A DNA stretch of 64,000 nucleotides from Ditylenchus dipsaci. Lineage: Eukaryota > Nematoda > Chromadorea > Rhabditida > Anguinidae. The stretch is taken from assembly GCA_004194705.1 (NCBI GenBank), contig SADC01000301.1:1-64000 (forward strand), written 5' to 3'. The notes beneath the pieces are model-generated. The model did not search any database and was not told the DNA's origin. It was given only the letters and a program-made list of their open reading frames with translations. The position numbers and the translations under genes were made by a program. Positions 1 through 11,489 of this stretch are shown piece after piece; position 1 is the stretch's first letter; each line of letters begins with the position of its first letter.

Positions 1-51
1 TGAAATTGTAAAGTAATGTTTGAACAAATATTAGAAAAAGTTTATTTTCAG

Positions 52-149
52 GGATTCCACGTTTCAGAGATTTCCGTGAATACAAAATTGTAAATCAAAA
101 TGGCCCTTACACTGAAATCCCAGTCAAAATCGAAAGAGGCCTTTATTAG
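52..149 (+). CDS. Terminal exon of an unidentified plus-strand gene (left-truncated)
   Basis: An acceptor (TTTTCAG, ending at 51) opens a 32-codon reading frame ending at TAG 147-149. The peptide contains FRDFREYKIVNQNGPY and EIPVKIERGLY, with a natural-looking mix of charged and aromatic residues. A polyadenylation signal AATAAA follows at 333-338, so 150 to about 350 is a plausible 3' UTR. I do not recognise the family. The upstream exons lie off the left edge. The opposite strand has no convincing alternative. Confidence 0.55.
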
Positions 150-681
150 AGAGGGGGCAATTAATACAGAATATACGGTATAGAGTTTCGTTAATATTGC
201 AAATTCTATTATGATGTAATTGATTGTATGTTTATAAAGTATTTTAAAAACTTCGGGCATTTTTTAAAATCAACCACTTCCGCAGCTTCGTCAAAAAATG
301 ACCTTGATTTTCGCATAAGCGAATTTTCAGGGAATAAATTATTATTTTCAAGTAGAAATTTAATTGCTTTTGTTATGCTTAAAGAATTCTCATTAGCTGG
401 TTAATTCTAGACATACGAGGAACTTTTTAATTATTTTATTACTTAAATAAATCACTGGTTTGTTTTTCTGGATTTTATCCACTTCGCCAGCAAAGAGCTG
501 GTAACAAAGGTGACGTATTATCGCGGTTTGATTTTTTGTAATAGTAAAAATTGGAGTTGAGACCATTTTAAACTGGTTACTTATAGTGCAACCGATTTAT
601 TAGGAACAGGGTTACAGGCTGGACGAGTATTACAACTAATCAATTTTGGAGACATTATAAACTGGTGATCTTCTTCGTCAC

Positions 682-1288
682 CTGGACTTCAGACGAGGCA
701 CCTGGAGAAGCATCACCAAAGCAGCAGAAGAGAGACTGGAGAGAACACCACTTTGCGTTTGGAATGGAGACTTCTTCTTCCTCATCATCAGAGTCGGAGT
801 AGACGTTCTAAAGCGTTCCCATGCACTTGAGGTGCGCACCAACTGAAGCTGGAAAGACACTGGCAGGTTTAAGCGCAATCGATCTATGAAGAACAGCTGG
901 AGTCCATCTTCCGGTTCACTGGAGTCTGAAAAAGAATCAAGCCCTTTGCCCCAATTGGCCTCTACATTATCTGGAATATTCAAGTCATGAGTCTTATTAC
1001 TGGATGCTCTTTGACTGCAATAGAGTAGAAAATGCTAAAGTAATTAGGCTTGAGCACAGTCGTACTTATTGACGGCTCACAATCTGGACCTTTAAATAAT
1101 TGAATCCATAATCAAACAATGTTGTGGACTGGAGTGACTTATTATCATCGACAAGTTCCAATGAGTGCGAAGAACTGGAATCAATATAATTCAAGCTAAC
1201 CTGTGACATCAGATAGAGCAAGCGGCACTTCTTTAGTGTTCTCCACCTCCATACTCGGATTTTCAATAATAATAACCTTCGAGCTCAT
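682..1288 (-). CDS. Possible 5' exons of a minus-strand gene, weakly like CTD small phosphatase
   Basis: On the minus strand an ATG at 1288 begins a 29-codon exon (MSSKVIIIENPSMEVENTK...) ending at a donor CACAG|gttagc (exon 1201-1288). A later exon, 682-807, runs from acceptor CTTTAG to donor GTCCAG|gtgacg and encodes an acidic stretch (SDSDDEEEE) followed by WCSLQSLFCCFGDASPG. The LFCC motif resembles the N-terminal palmitoylation motif of CTDSP/SCP phosphatases, but no DLDETL catalytic exon is visible before the left edge. Exons between 808 and 1200 could not be placed in one frame. The family assignment is speculative. Confidence 0.3.
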
Positions 1289-1461
1289 TTTTCTGCACAA
1301 AAAGATACGAGAAGCATTTCTAAACACTTTCTGAATAATAAAAATTGAATTTTGTCAAAAAAATTTGCCACCTCACCTCTTGGGGGTAGATGGTATTTTA
1401 AAGTATTTTTTTACCAAATTTTAACCTTTTTAAGCAAAATAGAGGTAAAAATGCTGGATTT

Positions 1462-1655
1462 TGAACAGGTTTTTTACTTTCTGGAGCCTACCGCATGAAA
1501 AAACTCTGGTATGCATATGTTTTTCTGAATCCAGAGTCATTTTCGAGCGATTTGTGTCTCGGTTATGTGTGCGTGCGCATCTCAACCCTAAGACACCAAG
1601 CCCCTGCGCCCCCGAAGGGGGCGCAGGGGTCTTGGTGTCTTGGTATACATTGATT
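1462..1655. repeat. GC-hairpin palindromic repeat, copy A (right arm truncated)
   Basis: Contains ACTCTGGTATGCAT, then TTTCGAGCGATTTGTGTCT, then a near-perfect GC-rich hairpin (GCCCCTGCGCCCCC / GGGGGCGCAGGGG) at about 1600-1630. It is homologous to the longer copies at 22261-22532, 47009-47290 and 57991-58207. The right arm is lost here. Confidence 0.75.
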
Positions 1656-2381
1656 AATTTTTATCAAAACCTAGCTTAGGTCAGGGTTTTGAAGTCGTAA
1701 TTTTACAACATTCGGAGATTTTTCAAAATTAGCAAAAAAGAAGAGTTGACTAGATATTGGGAGTTGACTTATAATGAGAGTTTACTGTATAATGAGAGTC
1801 CGTCCCAAAAATTCGAAACATTTTTAACCAAATTTCACATGCCGGTTAAAAATTATGCCAGCTGAAACAATGGCCAAGTTTTGACAATATAATTATCCTG
1901 ATCTGGTGGTCGTAGGTCTGCAGGATATAGTAAAGCTGGATTTATTAAATGACCGTTAAAAACAATGACCCAACCCTAGTGCAGGCTTCAATGACAGACC
2001 TAATAAAACTACGACATAATAGACCCCGTCATTTTTGGCCAAAATTCTTGCCGATTTCTCGTAGATGTCAAATATTTCATTTGTTTTTATATATAAAAAA
2101 ATTGTTGTTGTTTTTATTAGTAGGGCAGAAATATGACCCTTTTTAACAGTCTGCTTATATTACTTGTACAAGCTGTGCAAACAGTTCATCAAGTAGCTAA
2201 ATGTCAATTACTAGCCTTATTACATTTTCAAAAATCGATTTGGTAAGATTGATGTAATTCTCGGCTATAATTTATTCAACTACTTTCAGAATTTCTTAAA
2301 CATGTCTCTTATTCTATTATTTTTGCTATTATCGATGATTTCAATTGTAAGAAAGCAGTACAGTGTACTCTCAATCTAGTC
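1656..2381. other. AT-rich interval with no recognised gene
   Basis: No open frame here shows coding character. I see only AT-rich unique-looking sequence. Confidence 0.5.
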
Positions 2382-2383
2382 TA

Positions 2384-2555
2384 CCGTATTCACTCTATTA
2401 TCTGCCCACCATCTCTAATAAAATTCTCTAATAACTATCCACCCCTCGTTTTTCTGACTAGGATTTTAGAGCTAGGGCCATTTTTGATTTAAAATTTCAG
2501 GATTTTTAGGGGATGAAAAATGGCTCTCCATGGAGAGTTAGTAGAGTGAATACGG
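2384..2555. repeat. ACCGTATT-family MITE, copy 1 (TA-flanked)
   Basis: Ends CCGTATTCACTCT and AGAGTGAATACGG are inverted repeats flanked by TA on both sides (2382-2383 and 2556-2557). The interior motif (GACTAGGATTTTAGAGCTAGG, close to CCATTTTTGATT) recurs in the copy at 5698-5852 and, in part, at 52234-52370. The TA duplication points to the Tc1/mariner-pogo group. Confidence 0.8.
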
Positions 2556-2975
2556 TAAACCCAAAAAGTGTTTTTTCGCCTAGGGTCCAACACTTTTTCG
2601 CCACTCTTTTCAAAATCTGATTCATCAGTCCAATCACGATAACAGCAAGGATTCCAATTTTGCAGCGCGTTATTGTCAATGACTCACGCCTCTTTATTCA
2701 GTGTACTTTTTTTCAAACTCAACAAAATGGAATGGCAAAATCGAAATCCTTGCAATTTTTTGGACTAGACTAACCAAAGACAATTGACAAAAAAACTTCA
2801 AAATTTAGGTAAAAAAAGTGTCAGACACTAGACGTGGACTCACTTTCTTGAGGTTACACTGTATTGAGGCTAAAAGTTTAATTTTGTGATATAAAATTTA
2901 GTAGCAAAAGTGTTCCGATTGGCTCTCTCTGTACATCTACCTCTCATGCACTTCTGGTGCTTTTTGTTCTCACAG

Positions 2976-5900
2976 TGTTTGTCGGCGTGCCTCATGCCAA
3001 ATTCACGGAGAGTGTGCTAAAGTAAAAAAATTTGCAATATTTTACAAGTACAGTCGGGTCTCTTAGCCTGTAAAAAGGGTGCCACTATAATTTCCGCTAG
3101 TGCACAGCGAGTCTTTGACTAAAAAAACCTCCTGAAAAAACCGAACAAGTGTGCCGAATTAGCAATGTTTAGCAACGGATTTAGCAACGGACAATACTTT
3201 TTTACCCCAAATTTTGCGCTGAAATATACTAAGGACTAAAGAAGTATATTTGGGGTAAAAACAGAATTTGGGACAGAATAAAGTATTTCTGGGGCGGAAA
3301 AAGTACATTTAGGAGAATAAAAAAATATTTCCGTTAAGCAACCAGCTTGTTGGGTCTAAAATAATGTTTTTTTTCATCGTTTTTTACCGAAGAAAATAGA
3401 ATTACGGCAAAAAAAACTGGCAAAGCAAAAACGAATTATAAAGTATGAAAAGGGATCATGGTTTTAGTTAAAAAAATGTGATTTTTTGTAGCTGGAATTC
3501 GAACTGTTAGAGGGAATAAGGGCTGTGTAGCAGGGAGGACGCATAACCGAAATTGTTGAGCTTTTCGGTCTATTTTTTTCGTAAATCCGGCTTTTAGTAC
3601 ACCACTTTACTTGCAACTTTTGAAACATTCGCATTAGTAATTTATTCTATCAAAAACATTATATTTTGTATTTAAGGGTGAATTATGCTTCTATGGAAAG
3701 GCTGACGGCGAGTTTCGTGATGCATGTTTTCCTCTTAACGACCACAAATTAAAAACTGTATAAGCTAAAACTTCACTAAGTTTGATTTTTCATTCAAAAT
3801 TCTAACTTTAGTTGCTTGGTGTCCTGGAAACGGCGAAATCATGAAAACTCTTGAAGGCAAATTGAAACTTGCGATTTTGAATCGCCGTGCTCTTCAACCA
3901 ATGTTTGCAACCCTATCTACGGTGTTTGCTGTTCTAGTATGTCTGTAAAAAATCTCTATTTTGCAAATCCACAACCTGTTTAAGAATTGCGCACCTGTCC
4001 AGCTCCCATGCTTCCAGTTGTAGAGGTACTTACTGGCAAGCCTATACTGTGCAAGCTCAGAGGTAGTCCAGTGTTGGAATGTCCTCTGGGAAGCCATTGT
4101 CAAGCTCAGACCGGTTTTTGTTGCACTGATCAAGACTTGGCCGACAAGCCAACCACACCTGCTCCAATTCGCCGAAAATCGGAGCCTAGAGTAGTAGATT
4201 TGCTGGTGCAGAAGAAATCTTCGGCGTCTGTAGAAGGATTAATAGAATTGCCTACAGTGGGCCATTCTTGCAAAACAGGCAAAGGATGCGCTTATGGAGC
4301 TGTTTGTCAGTGCTTGACTCAAAATTATCAGGGAGATGGGAACGAAAAAGGGTGCAGATGTGAATGTCCCAAAGAAATGGGTTATACTTTAGCGGTAGAT
4401 GGCAAGACATGCAAGAGAAGCAGAAGGAAATAAAAGAAAAGTGTATGTCAGATTTGGAGTGCCTTGCTGCTTATTCAGAATGCACTTCGGGGGGTGTAGA
4501 TGCAAAAGTGGGTTTCAAAGAGACGGCAACGGAGGCTGCAAGCCTATAGGTATTTGTTTGAATTTACTTTTCAAATACAGTCGACGCTCGATATAACGAA
4601 CTCCCCGAAAATTCGTTCCCACCTTGGGTCTAACACTTTCTTTACCTCGATTTTTCAAATTGTTTGCCAGATCTCTATGGCTAGTCCAGTGCAAAAATCG
4701 CAAGGATTCCGATTTTACAGGTCGTTTTGTAAATGACAACCGTTTTGCCAAAAAGACCCGCGCCGCTCGATACAACAAACCCTATTTTTAAAAAGTGTTC
4801 GTTATATCGAGCGGCGCAGGTCTTTTAGGCAAAGCTGTTGCCACTTACAAAAACGACCTGTGAAATCGGAATCTTTGCGATTTTGCTGATTGAACTGACG
4901 AATCAGATTAGGTAAAATTTTCAAAAATAGATGCAAAAAAGTGTCGGACCCTAGGTGGGAACGAACTTTTGGGGGGTTCGTTGTATTGAGCGTCGACTGT
5001 AGCTTCTTTGACATATGCTTTGAATTGTAAGCAACCAGGATATTACAGGGATACGTCTAAAACATAAGGAAATAGCTTAAAGAACCATTTAAAGGACTAC
5101 GACAACGATTGTCCCCCGCCAATTCAAAAAATTTCCTAATTATTGAACTTCTGTACGGATTTTTCAGCCTGGTTTCTAACACAGCTATACCTGAATTAAA
5201 TTCTAGACCTTGTTCTGTTAGAAACCAAATTTAAAAAAAAAACCCTACAGAAATCCAATGATTAAGAAAAAAAATTAAATTGGCGGGATACATTTTCGAA
5301 CGCGTGACCATGGTCTTTTAAACGACACTTCTTTTTGATAATTTAAAAAATTATCAGTCCTGTTTGCTTATAGTTCTTTATCTAATAAAAGAGTCTCTCA
5401 AAAATTTAGGGCAAAAATTGGCACTCTGTAATTTTTTCTATATTAAGGCTTTGATTTTTTCCGAAAAAGTAATATTTCAAAAAAGTTTTTTTGACTATTT
5501 TTGCGAAAAAGGTCTTCTATCTAGTTTGATTGTCATTTCGGGTACCATGGTCAGTTCATCCAAAATTCAACTCGCCCCGAAAAATCCGTTGCGCAAAATC
5601 AAAGCTGTGATTTCGAGTTAGACTCATGATCGAAATATGCATGAAGAAGCTTTTTTTCCCAGTTCCACTGGCCATAAGGTGGTAGATTACACTTATACCG
5701 TAAATGTTCTAATACAGCCCCCCCCTCTCTAATAGGCCCCCTCGCTCGATTTTTGACTAGGATTTCCGAGTTAGCACCATTTTTGATTGACGATTTCAAG
5801 ATTTTTCAGGTATTGAAAATAAAGCCCCGGGGCTCTATTAGAGCATTTACGGTGTATGGTAATTTATTTTAGTGTCCCAATTTTTATGTGAAAAAAATTG

Positions 5901-6073
5901 CAGGGATACCTGCTCTTTTTGCAACCACTAGAGAGCAGGAAGTTACTCTATCTTGTAATACTTTTAGTACATTAGAGCATTCTATTTTTGCTCGTTATGT
6001 TCCTTCTCGAAAGGACTTTCAGTCTTCTGGGTTATCAGAGTCAAATTATGTGAACCCGAAAGATCAAATTATG
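2976..6073 (+). CDS. Secreted cysteine-rich protein with lustrin/WR1-like and EB-like modules
   Basis: Exons: 2976-3021, 3677-3757, 3812-3936, 3985-4549 and 5904 to about 6071; the 5' end was not found. The 3936/3985 join (48-nt intron) and the 4549/5904 join are in phase. Modules in order: VCRRASCQIHGECAK; GELCFYGKADGEF; CDFESPCSSTNVCN with GVCC; a WR1/lustrin-like unit (TCPAPMLP, CPLGSHCQ, GFCC); a basic/Ser linker; an EB-like module (GHSCKTGKGCAYGAVCQC); and CMSDLECLAAYSECTSG followed by CRCKSGFQRDGNGGCKP. Such modules occur in nematode extracellular, often Kunitz-associated, proteins. The frame breaks near 3865, at 4428-4430 and at G6 4489-4494, and each break is repaired by one added base. 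The large last intron holds two MITEs. Partner and function are unknown. Confidence 0.7.
3455..3545. repeat. Single-arm fragment of the 21992-22826 foldback
   Basis: The sequence around GGGATCATGGTTTTAGT and GAATAAGGGCTGTGTAG matches the arm of the large foldback at 22 kb (ATCATGGTTTTTTAGT; GATTAAGGGCTGTATAG). Only one arm is present. Confidence 0.5.
4578..4999. repeat. Pogo/Tigger-like palindromic MITE inside the cysteine-rich gene intron
   Basis: Starts CAGTCGACGCTCGATATAACG and ends TTGAGCGTCGACTG, flanked by TA (4576-4577, 5000-5001). CAGTC...GACTG ends with a TA duplication are typical of the pogo/Tigger group. The whole 422 bp folds back on itself. A second inverted pair of terminus-like sequences (GCTCGATACAAC / ATATCGAGCGGC) lies at the centre near 4765-4815. 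Confidence 0.85.
5698..5852. repeat. ACCGTATT-family MITE, copy 2
   Basis: Ends CCGTAAATGTTCTAAT / ATTAGAGCATTTACGG. The left flank is TA and the right flank is TG (decayed). Shares the TTTTTGACTAGGATTTCC interior with copy 1. Confidence 0.75.
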
Positions 6074-6300
6074 TGAATTTTTTCAAAAATGTACTTCTTT
6101 CACTTTAAGGCATCTTTTCCGCATGAATAAGGGTCGAAGAAGCTTGAAAAAGTAGTCAAAATAAACTTTTGGAAATATTTGGCATAAAAACGCCTGTCAC
6201 AGTTTCGGGCGTAATCTCATTGCACAGCCATTGAATAGAAAAAATAATATAATTATAAATTTAAGTTTTTTTTAAATTTTATTTATTTATATTTATTTTA

Positions 6301-6486
6301 CAGTCAACTCCCGATTTAGTGTACACCGGGTTTAGTGTACACCTCGGTTTAATGTACACCTAGATTAAATCATTTTGGCCGGCGGTTAATCAAAATGACT
6401 AGAATGAACCTCTATTTAGTGTACACTCGATTTAGTGCACACCTGGAGCCGGCCCCCAGGGTGTACACTAAATCGGGAGTTGACTG
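6301..6486. repeat. Pogo/Tigger-like MITE, 186 bp
   Basis: CAGTCAACTCCCGATTTAGT ... ACTAAATCGGGAGTTGACTG with TA on both sides (6299-6300, 6487-6488). Internal direct repeats of TTTAGTGTACACC occur four to five times. Confidence 0.85.
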
Positions 6487-6700
6487 TATTTATTTATTTA
6501 TTTAAAATTTTATCACCAATTTACGGAGCAAGTAAAGAACACCCTCCCCCACTCGGGTAAAGAACAAACAACCAAACAACAAGAAAAAAATCAGCTTGGG
6601 AGGCCAAGGCGAAATTTCTGGGGGAGGAGGGGTGGTAGTGGTGTTCTCTTTACTTTAGCACAATTTACAGCTCATCCAAATCATTAAACTACTTTTACAG

Positions 6701-7131
6701 CCTTTAAATGCGTCAACCAAGCTGAAGCTTTGAAATTTGACGGCCGTATCATCGGTTGTGCTAGAGAAAAGAAAAACCTTTGCTCGATACCATCAAGCTC
6801 ACCAAGAAATCTCTTCTGACTCTGAAAATTTGAGCTCTGGATCTGAAAAAAGTTCGAATTCCTCCAATTCCTCATTTAGTCCAAGAAACTCAAGAGCATC
6901 CAGCAATATTTCGGAATCAAATTCAAAAGAGACAAGCACTGCTTCCAGTTCTGCTTCCAATTCATCTGATAAGAAAAGTTCTCAAGAGGAACCTCTAAGA
7001 CAGAAGTCTTTAAAAACAAAAGGCTGAAAAACAAGCGTTTCCGGGCTATTAGAAGCAATGAAAAGCAGTGTCCTAACCAGTACTACTGTGTGGCTTTGTT
7101 CGATATACCTAAGAGACCTAATTTTTACCAG
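6701..7131 (+). CDS. Ser-rich exon with Cys pair, unidentified (possibly the same gene as 2976-6073)
   Basis: The acceptor CTTTTACAG ends at 6700 and the donor CAG|gtaagcc follows 7131. The frame shifts twice at A-runs (near 6775 and 7018). Joined conceptually, it reads KCVNQAEALKFDGRIIGC, then a serine/glutamate low-complexity stretch (SSDSENLSSGSEKSSNSSNS), then a basic segment and CPNQYYCVALFDIPKRP. It might be a C-terminal part of the cysteine-rich gene, but the join from 6071 is not in phase. The product is not recognised. Confidence 0.4.
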
Positions 7132-7875
7132 GTAAGCCAAAACTATAATAAATCTGAAAAAAAAAGAACTGTAGCTTTCTATATTTAAAAAATTGATATA
7201 ACGGGTGGCCTAAAACTTCTGCATGGATTTTTAAAGCAGCGTGGCAACACTTGAGCAATAAGATTTGAAGGTCCTATACGACAACAGGACAGTTTTTTGC
7301 CTTGGTCCCCCAATTGATTTTTTGTGGTTTTCCAGGTTTTAAACTCGGACAAGAGCACCTCAGAGAGAACCCCAGGCAAGGAAGTTTTTTTACCAGAAAT
7401 AGTGCCTTATTGAATTTTATTTCTGATGCATTAAAGATTAAAACGGAGCGGTCCAATTTCCCATTTTCATGGCGGTTTTTTGGCCGCAAATTGATGCTCG
7501 AAAAATGCTGAAATTTTGGCGAGAAAACGTGTTAAAAAAAAAAGAAATTTTTGAAAAAACACGTTTTTCGCCAAAATTTACTTTTCGTGCTCATTAAAAA
7601 AAGAGCAACTTATTCGGCATCGAAAAAGCTTTCTAACGACTGTGTGTTATAACATTTTCACTAGGTATAAACTGTTTAACGAAATGAACTGATTTTCTGA
7701 GTACCAAACTTTAGAAGGCTACATATCGGCGAATTTCCGAGAAAAAGTGGCCAAATTATACTATCGTACTCAGCACATCGTAGGCTTTCTTTTAAGCCCA
7801 GACAATCAATTTCCAGTTTTCCGAGGGTTCAATGTGGTATTAATAAAAGTAGAGACAGAAAAAGGCCTTCGGGCG

Positions 7876-7990
7876 GGATTTCGGGACGGGATTTTCGGCC
7901 GAAAAAAATTCGGGATCGGGATCGGGATTTTAGAAAAAAAAATTCGGGATCCCGTCGGATCCCGAACAAATTTTCGGGATAATTCAAAAT
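7876..7990. repeat. GGGATC-rich subterminal repeats, likely hAT element end
   Basis: Short direct repeats (CGGGATCGGGATCGGGATT, CGGGATCCCG, GATCCCGAAC) lie just beyond the stop codon of the adjacent hAT transposase. hAT ends commonly carry such motif clusters. The exact terminus and target duplication were not found. Confidence 0.45.
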
Positions 7991-8057
7991 TTGTTTTTTA
8001 TTGACAACGCCATATGCAAACAACAAAAAACGAGCAAATTTAACAAAAGTAACAGTT

Positions 8058-9900
8058 TTAGTAGCAGTAGTTGATCTGTGGCAATGCCTTGTTCAGGAAA
8101 ATGAGCATTTCGGCTTTTTCTGGCTGTAAGTTGCTTCTCCGGTAGTCGTATACGTCGCGTGCAACGGAAAAGACTTGCTCACTCGGTTGGCTTGTTGATG
8201 GCGCAGAGAGGAAGCGACGAGCAAGCTTAGCCAAGATAGGATACACTGACATATTTGCCTGAGCAATGAACAGACAATTAAACAAAGTTAAGAAAAAATA
8301 CCTTCCAAAACATCAAGGGATCATCCTCTAAATCAATGCACTTCACTTTTAAGTATGCATACACTTCAATCATTGCATCATCGATAGATTCAGTTTCTTC
8401 GGCATCGTTGTCTTCAAACAGATGGCTGTGTCTTCCGAAAAAGGACAGTTGGCGCTTCGGCAAAGGCGAACAGATCACTGAAAAAGGACTGATTATCATT
8501 GTCCATTATCGCTAATTGAAACATTTGTTACCATTATTTTCCACAACTGAAACGCTGTATTCCTGCCGACATTCTTCTTTGATCCACGCAGAACTTGATC
8601 ACGAAATTCCACCTGTTTGAGGCGATTCTGTCCTTAAACCGCGGATCAAGGACATTGCTAATCCGTGAATCCTGAAACCGATTAACTTACAAGCCGAATT
8701 TTTTTTTACGAAGACGCGAAACGCACTTTTTTGTATTCCACGTCAAATTTATGTACAATTAGACTCAGCAGGCTTCGTCTAATTTTTGTAACTCTGGATG
8801 ACTGATGGCATGAATATCAGCGGTCAGGGCTCTCGCAATTGGAAACTGTATCGAAATTGGCTCGTCGGCTCGGCACATTTGTTTTGATGCGGATTCCAAA
8901 GGATCAAGTAGGTCTACCACTAGCTTTAATTCAGCCCACTGCTCCTGCTCCAAATTGAGATTTCGCTTTTCCCAACGCATCAAGTACATTTCTACGGCTT
9001 TTTGTTGCTCGACTAGAGATTGGCACATGTAGTAAGCGGCATTCCATTAGTTGGCTCATCCTTGAAATATTAGAATGAATACACGTAATAATTGTCATTC
9101 AACATATTTACCTGCTTGAGTGTGTGAATAGGAATTCTAATTGCTTTGCTCATCCTGCAACCTACTTTTTGCCAGATTGCTATGCTTAAAATGGCCAACA
9201 AGGGCACGGCAGTCCTTGAGAATACCGGAAATAGCTGGTTCTTCGAAAGATTGCTTTATTGACACTAAGTTCAGCTTATGTGCTTCGCAGTCGGCATGCA
9301 GGAACCTTCTGTTTCAAATGCCTGGACAAAGAAGCATAAACCCGAAAGTTTTTACAAGAAGGATCACCTTACGCATATTACTTCCTTCATACGTAGGAAC
9401 ACATGACACTTATCTGATGCGATATCCATTTCCGAAGCATCTCTTTAACCTTATCACAATCGTTTCAAATTGTGGCTTCCAGCAAACGGCTGGACACAGA
9501 GCACATGCTTGACGCGCATCCATTCGCTATTGATCCCGTGAGCAGTAAGACTAAACATATTCGTTATTCCAATAAATATTTTCTATGAGTATTGCTTACC
9601 TGATGAAGAGACTCATTCAGACCAGTCCAGATATCCGAAGTGAAAGAAAGACAGGCAAGCATCGATAGATTCTTTGACTTTCGCCTTGACCAGAGAGTAC
9701 ATTTTGAAGAACCCAATCTGCATAGTGATGATATCCTGCAAACAAATCAGTTAATTCTAAAAACCAAATAACATGCGCAAACAAGCTGCAAAACCTTTCA
9801 GACTGTCCGATCAGATAAGGAAAGAAGCGGCTTAAAACAAGGCTTGTCCACAATCGCAATGGGAGGCAGGCCACAGGCAATGAACGACCCTCTTATCCGT
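8058..9900 (-). mobile_element. hAT-superfamily transposase gene (multi-exon, partly decayed)
   Basis: Minus strand. The C-terminal exon 8058-8258 encodes the hAT dimerisation domain: [39 protein letters not shown]. It joins in phase to an exon ending DDPLMFWK at 8302 (donor AAG|gtattt). Further upstream lie 8765-9050 (WNAAYYMCQSLVEQQKAVE; QWAELKLVVDLLDPLESASK), 9170-9540 (CEAHKLNLVSIKQS; GILKDCRALVGHFKHSNLAK; EWMRVKHVL) and 9620-9720 (SFTSDIWTGLNESLHQ). These follow the order expected of hAT transposases: S.TsDiWT, H.lNL, RWnS..YM, PLxWWk and the HATC domain. Small frame breaks near 9650 suggest decay. A BED zinc finger was not located. Confidence 0.85.
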
Positions 9901-9935
9901 GAAGATAGTTCTCCTATAAGTCTGGTACCAGTTAA

Positions 9936-10229
9936 CACACCCGAAGTACCTGCGGGCTTGCAACTATCATCGGGTACCCACTTGGATACGGCCGAAGTAC
10001 CTGCGGGCTTGCAACGACCATCGGTATTCAGTTAAACACACCCGAAGTACCTGCGGGCTTGCAACTACCATCGGGTACCCAGTTAAACACACCCGAAGTA
10101 CCTGCGGCTTGCAACTACCATCGGGTACCCACTTGGATACACCCGAAGTACCTGCGGGCTTGCAACTACTATCGGGTACCCACTTGGATACGCTGAAGTA
10201 CCTGGGGACTTGCGACTACCATCGGCTAC
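9936..10229. repeat. About 52-bp minisatellite, roughly 6 copies
   Basis: The unit contains CCCGAAGTACCTGCGGGCTT, GCAACTACCATCGGGTACCC and then either ACTTGGATAC or AGTTAAACAC. Two unit variants alternate. It abuts the transposase side of the hAT locus. It is translatable in places, but I see no gene. Confidence 0.85.
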
Positions 10230-10235
10230 CGATAT

Positions 10236-10560
10236 CGTGGCAAAACCACTTATATCGGGCCCAAACCACCAGGAAGAGGCCCAAATAACGTGGGCTCACC
10301 AAGCACAGTACCGGGCCCAAACCACCAATACTGGGCTCAAACCACCAATACCGGTCCCAAACCACCAATATCGATTTCAAACCACTCAAATCAAGCCCAA
10401 AGCACCAATACCGGGCTTAAACCACTAATACGAGGCTGAAAGTACCAGTATCGATCCCGAACCACCAATATCGGACCGAAACGACCAATATCGGCCCAAA
10501 CCACTAATACCGGGCCCGAACCACCAATATCGGGACCAAAGCACCAGCGCAAGTCTCAAA
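10236..10560. repeat. About 21-bp minisatellite (CCGGGCCCAAACCACCAATA), about 15 degenerate copies
   Basis: Tandem units centre on GGGCCCAAACCACCAATA, with substitutions mainly at the first bases. It directly follows the 52-bp array. Confidence 0.85.
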
Positions 10561-11485
10561 CCATCTTTAAAACTGGGACAATGCGGCATCTGCCGCATAG
10601 GCGCTTTCTAGTTTCTATTACTAAGTCTGAACTTGTGAAACTTTTAAAACTAACATGTTCTTAGTCCCCTTTTTATAAATTTTTTAACTTTGCAGATCAG
10701 AATTTGTTTTTCTATCTTTAGCTTGGATCCTCAAAAAAAGAAGAGAAAATCAAAAAAAAAATCAAAAGGGAATCAAAAAATTGCTGTTTCTAGCATTTTA
10801 GAGGTTCAGACTTAATAATTCAAAATTCACTGTTCTATATTTTGCAAAAAAATCAACTAACAATAGGCAACTGAAAAAACTACTGAAATTTTCATGTTCC
10901 TCATAAAAATTAGGTCTAGAGACGATAAAAACCTGTAAAAATGAAATAAAAAAAAAATTAATCTGTTCAAATGAAGATTCGAACCCTACAGTCAAAATAT
11001 TCAGTCAACAAAAGAATCCTCCCCCCTTAAAGGGGCATGCTCGTGTGCGATGCAACACAATTTTCAAAAAAGAAAAGGCGCGAACCAGGCGTGCCAGAGA
11101 TTTGAAAAAGATTTGAATTTTGTATTTGAAAATTCACGAAGTTTTTTCTCTCTCTTTTATCCCTTTTATATCTGTTGTTCATATTTATGTTTCCGCGATT
11201 TTACAGGGTTGTCCGTCCATCCATGAGAGGGTTTCTTTACTGGGTCCGAACGCTAGATTCACATTAGATAAGTCTTTTCATATTTTTTTCGCCGTCACCC
11301 TCTTTGTGGTTTTCTTTAGACTCTTTTGTCGTCGTCATTGGCTTATCAGGCTCTGGTACTCTAAGAACTGGTCAGAAACTGGTAGATCTTTATTCTCTTT
11401 CATTTTTACGCTGATATTTTGCTTACCATTTTCATTCCTACCTAAGAATGTTTTTCATATCAATAAACAAAATCATCATGATCAA
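10561..11485. other. Interval without recognised genes
   Basis: AT-rich. A 130-codon plus-strand frame at 11120-11512 looks hydrophobic and compositional. Its right end overlaps the minus-strand transposase pseudogene. Confidence 0.45.
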
Positions 11486-11489
11486 ATTG

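Noticed and set aside
9936..10560. CRISPR-like repeat array
   Set aside because: Units are contiguous tandem repeats without unique spacers, in a eukaryotic intron-bearing context.
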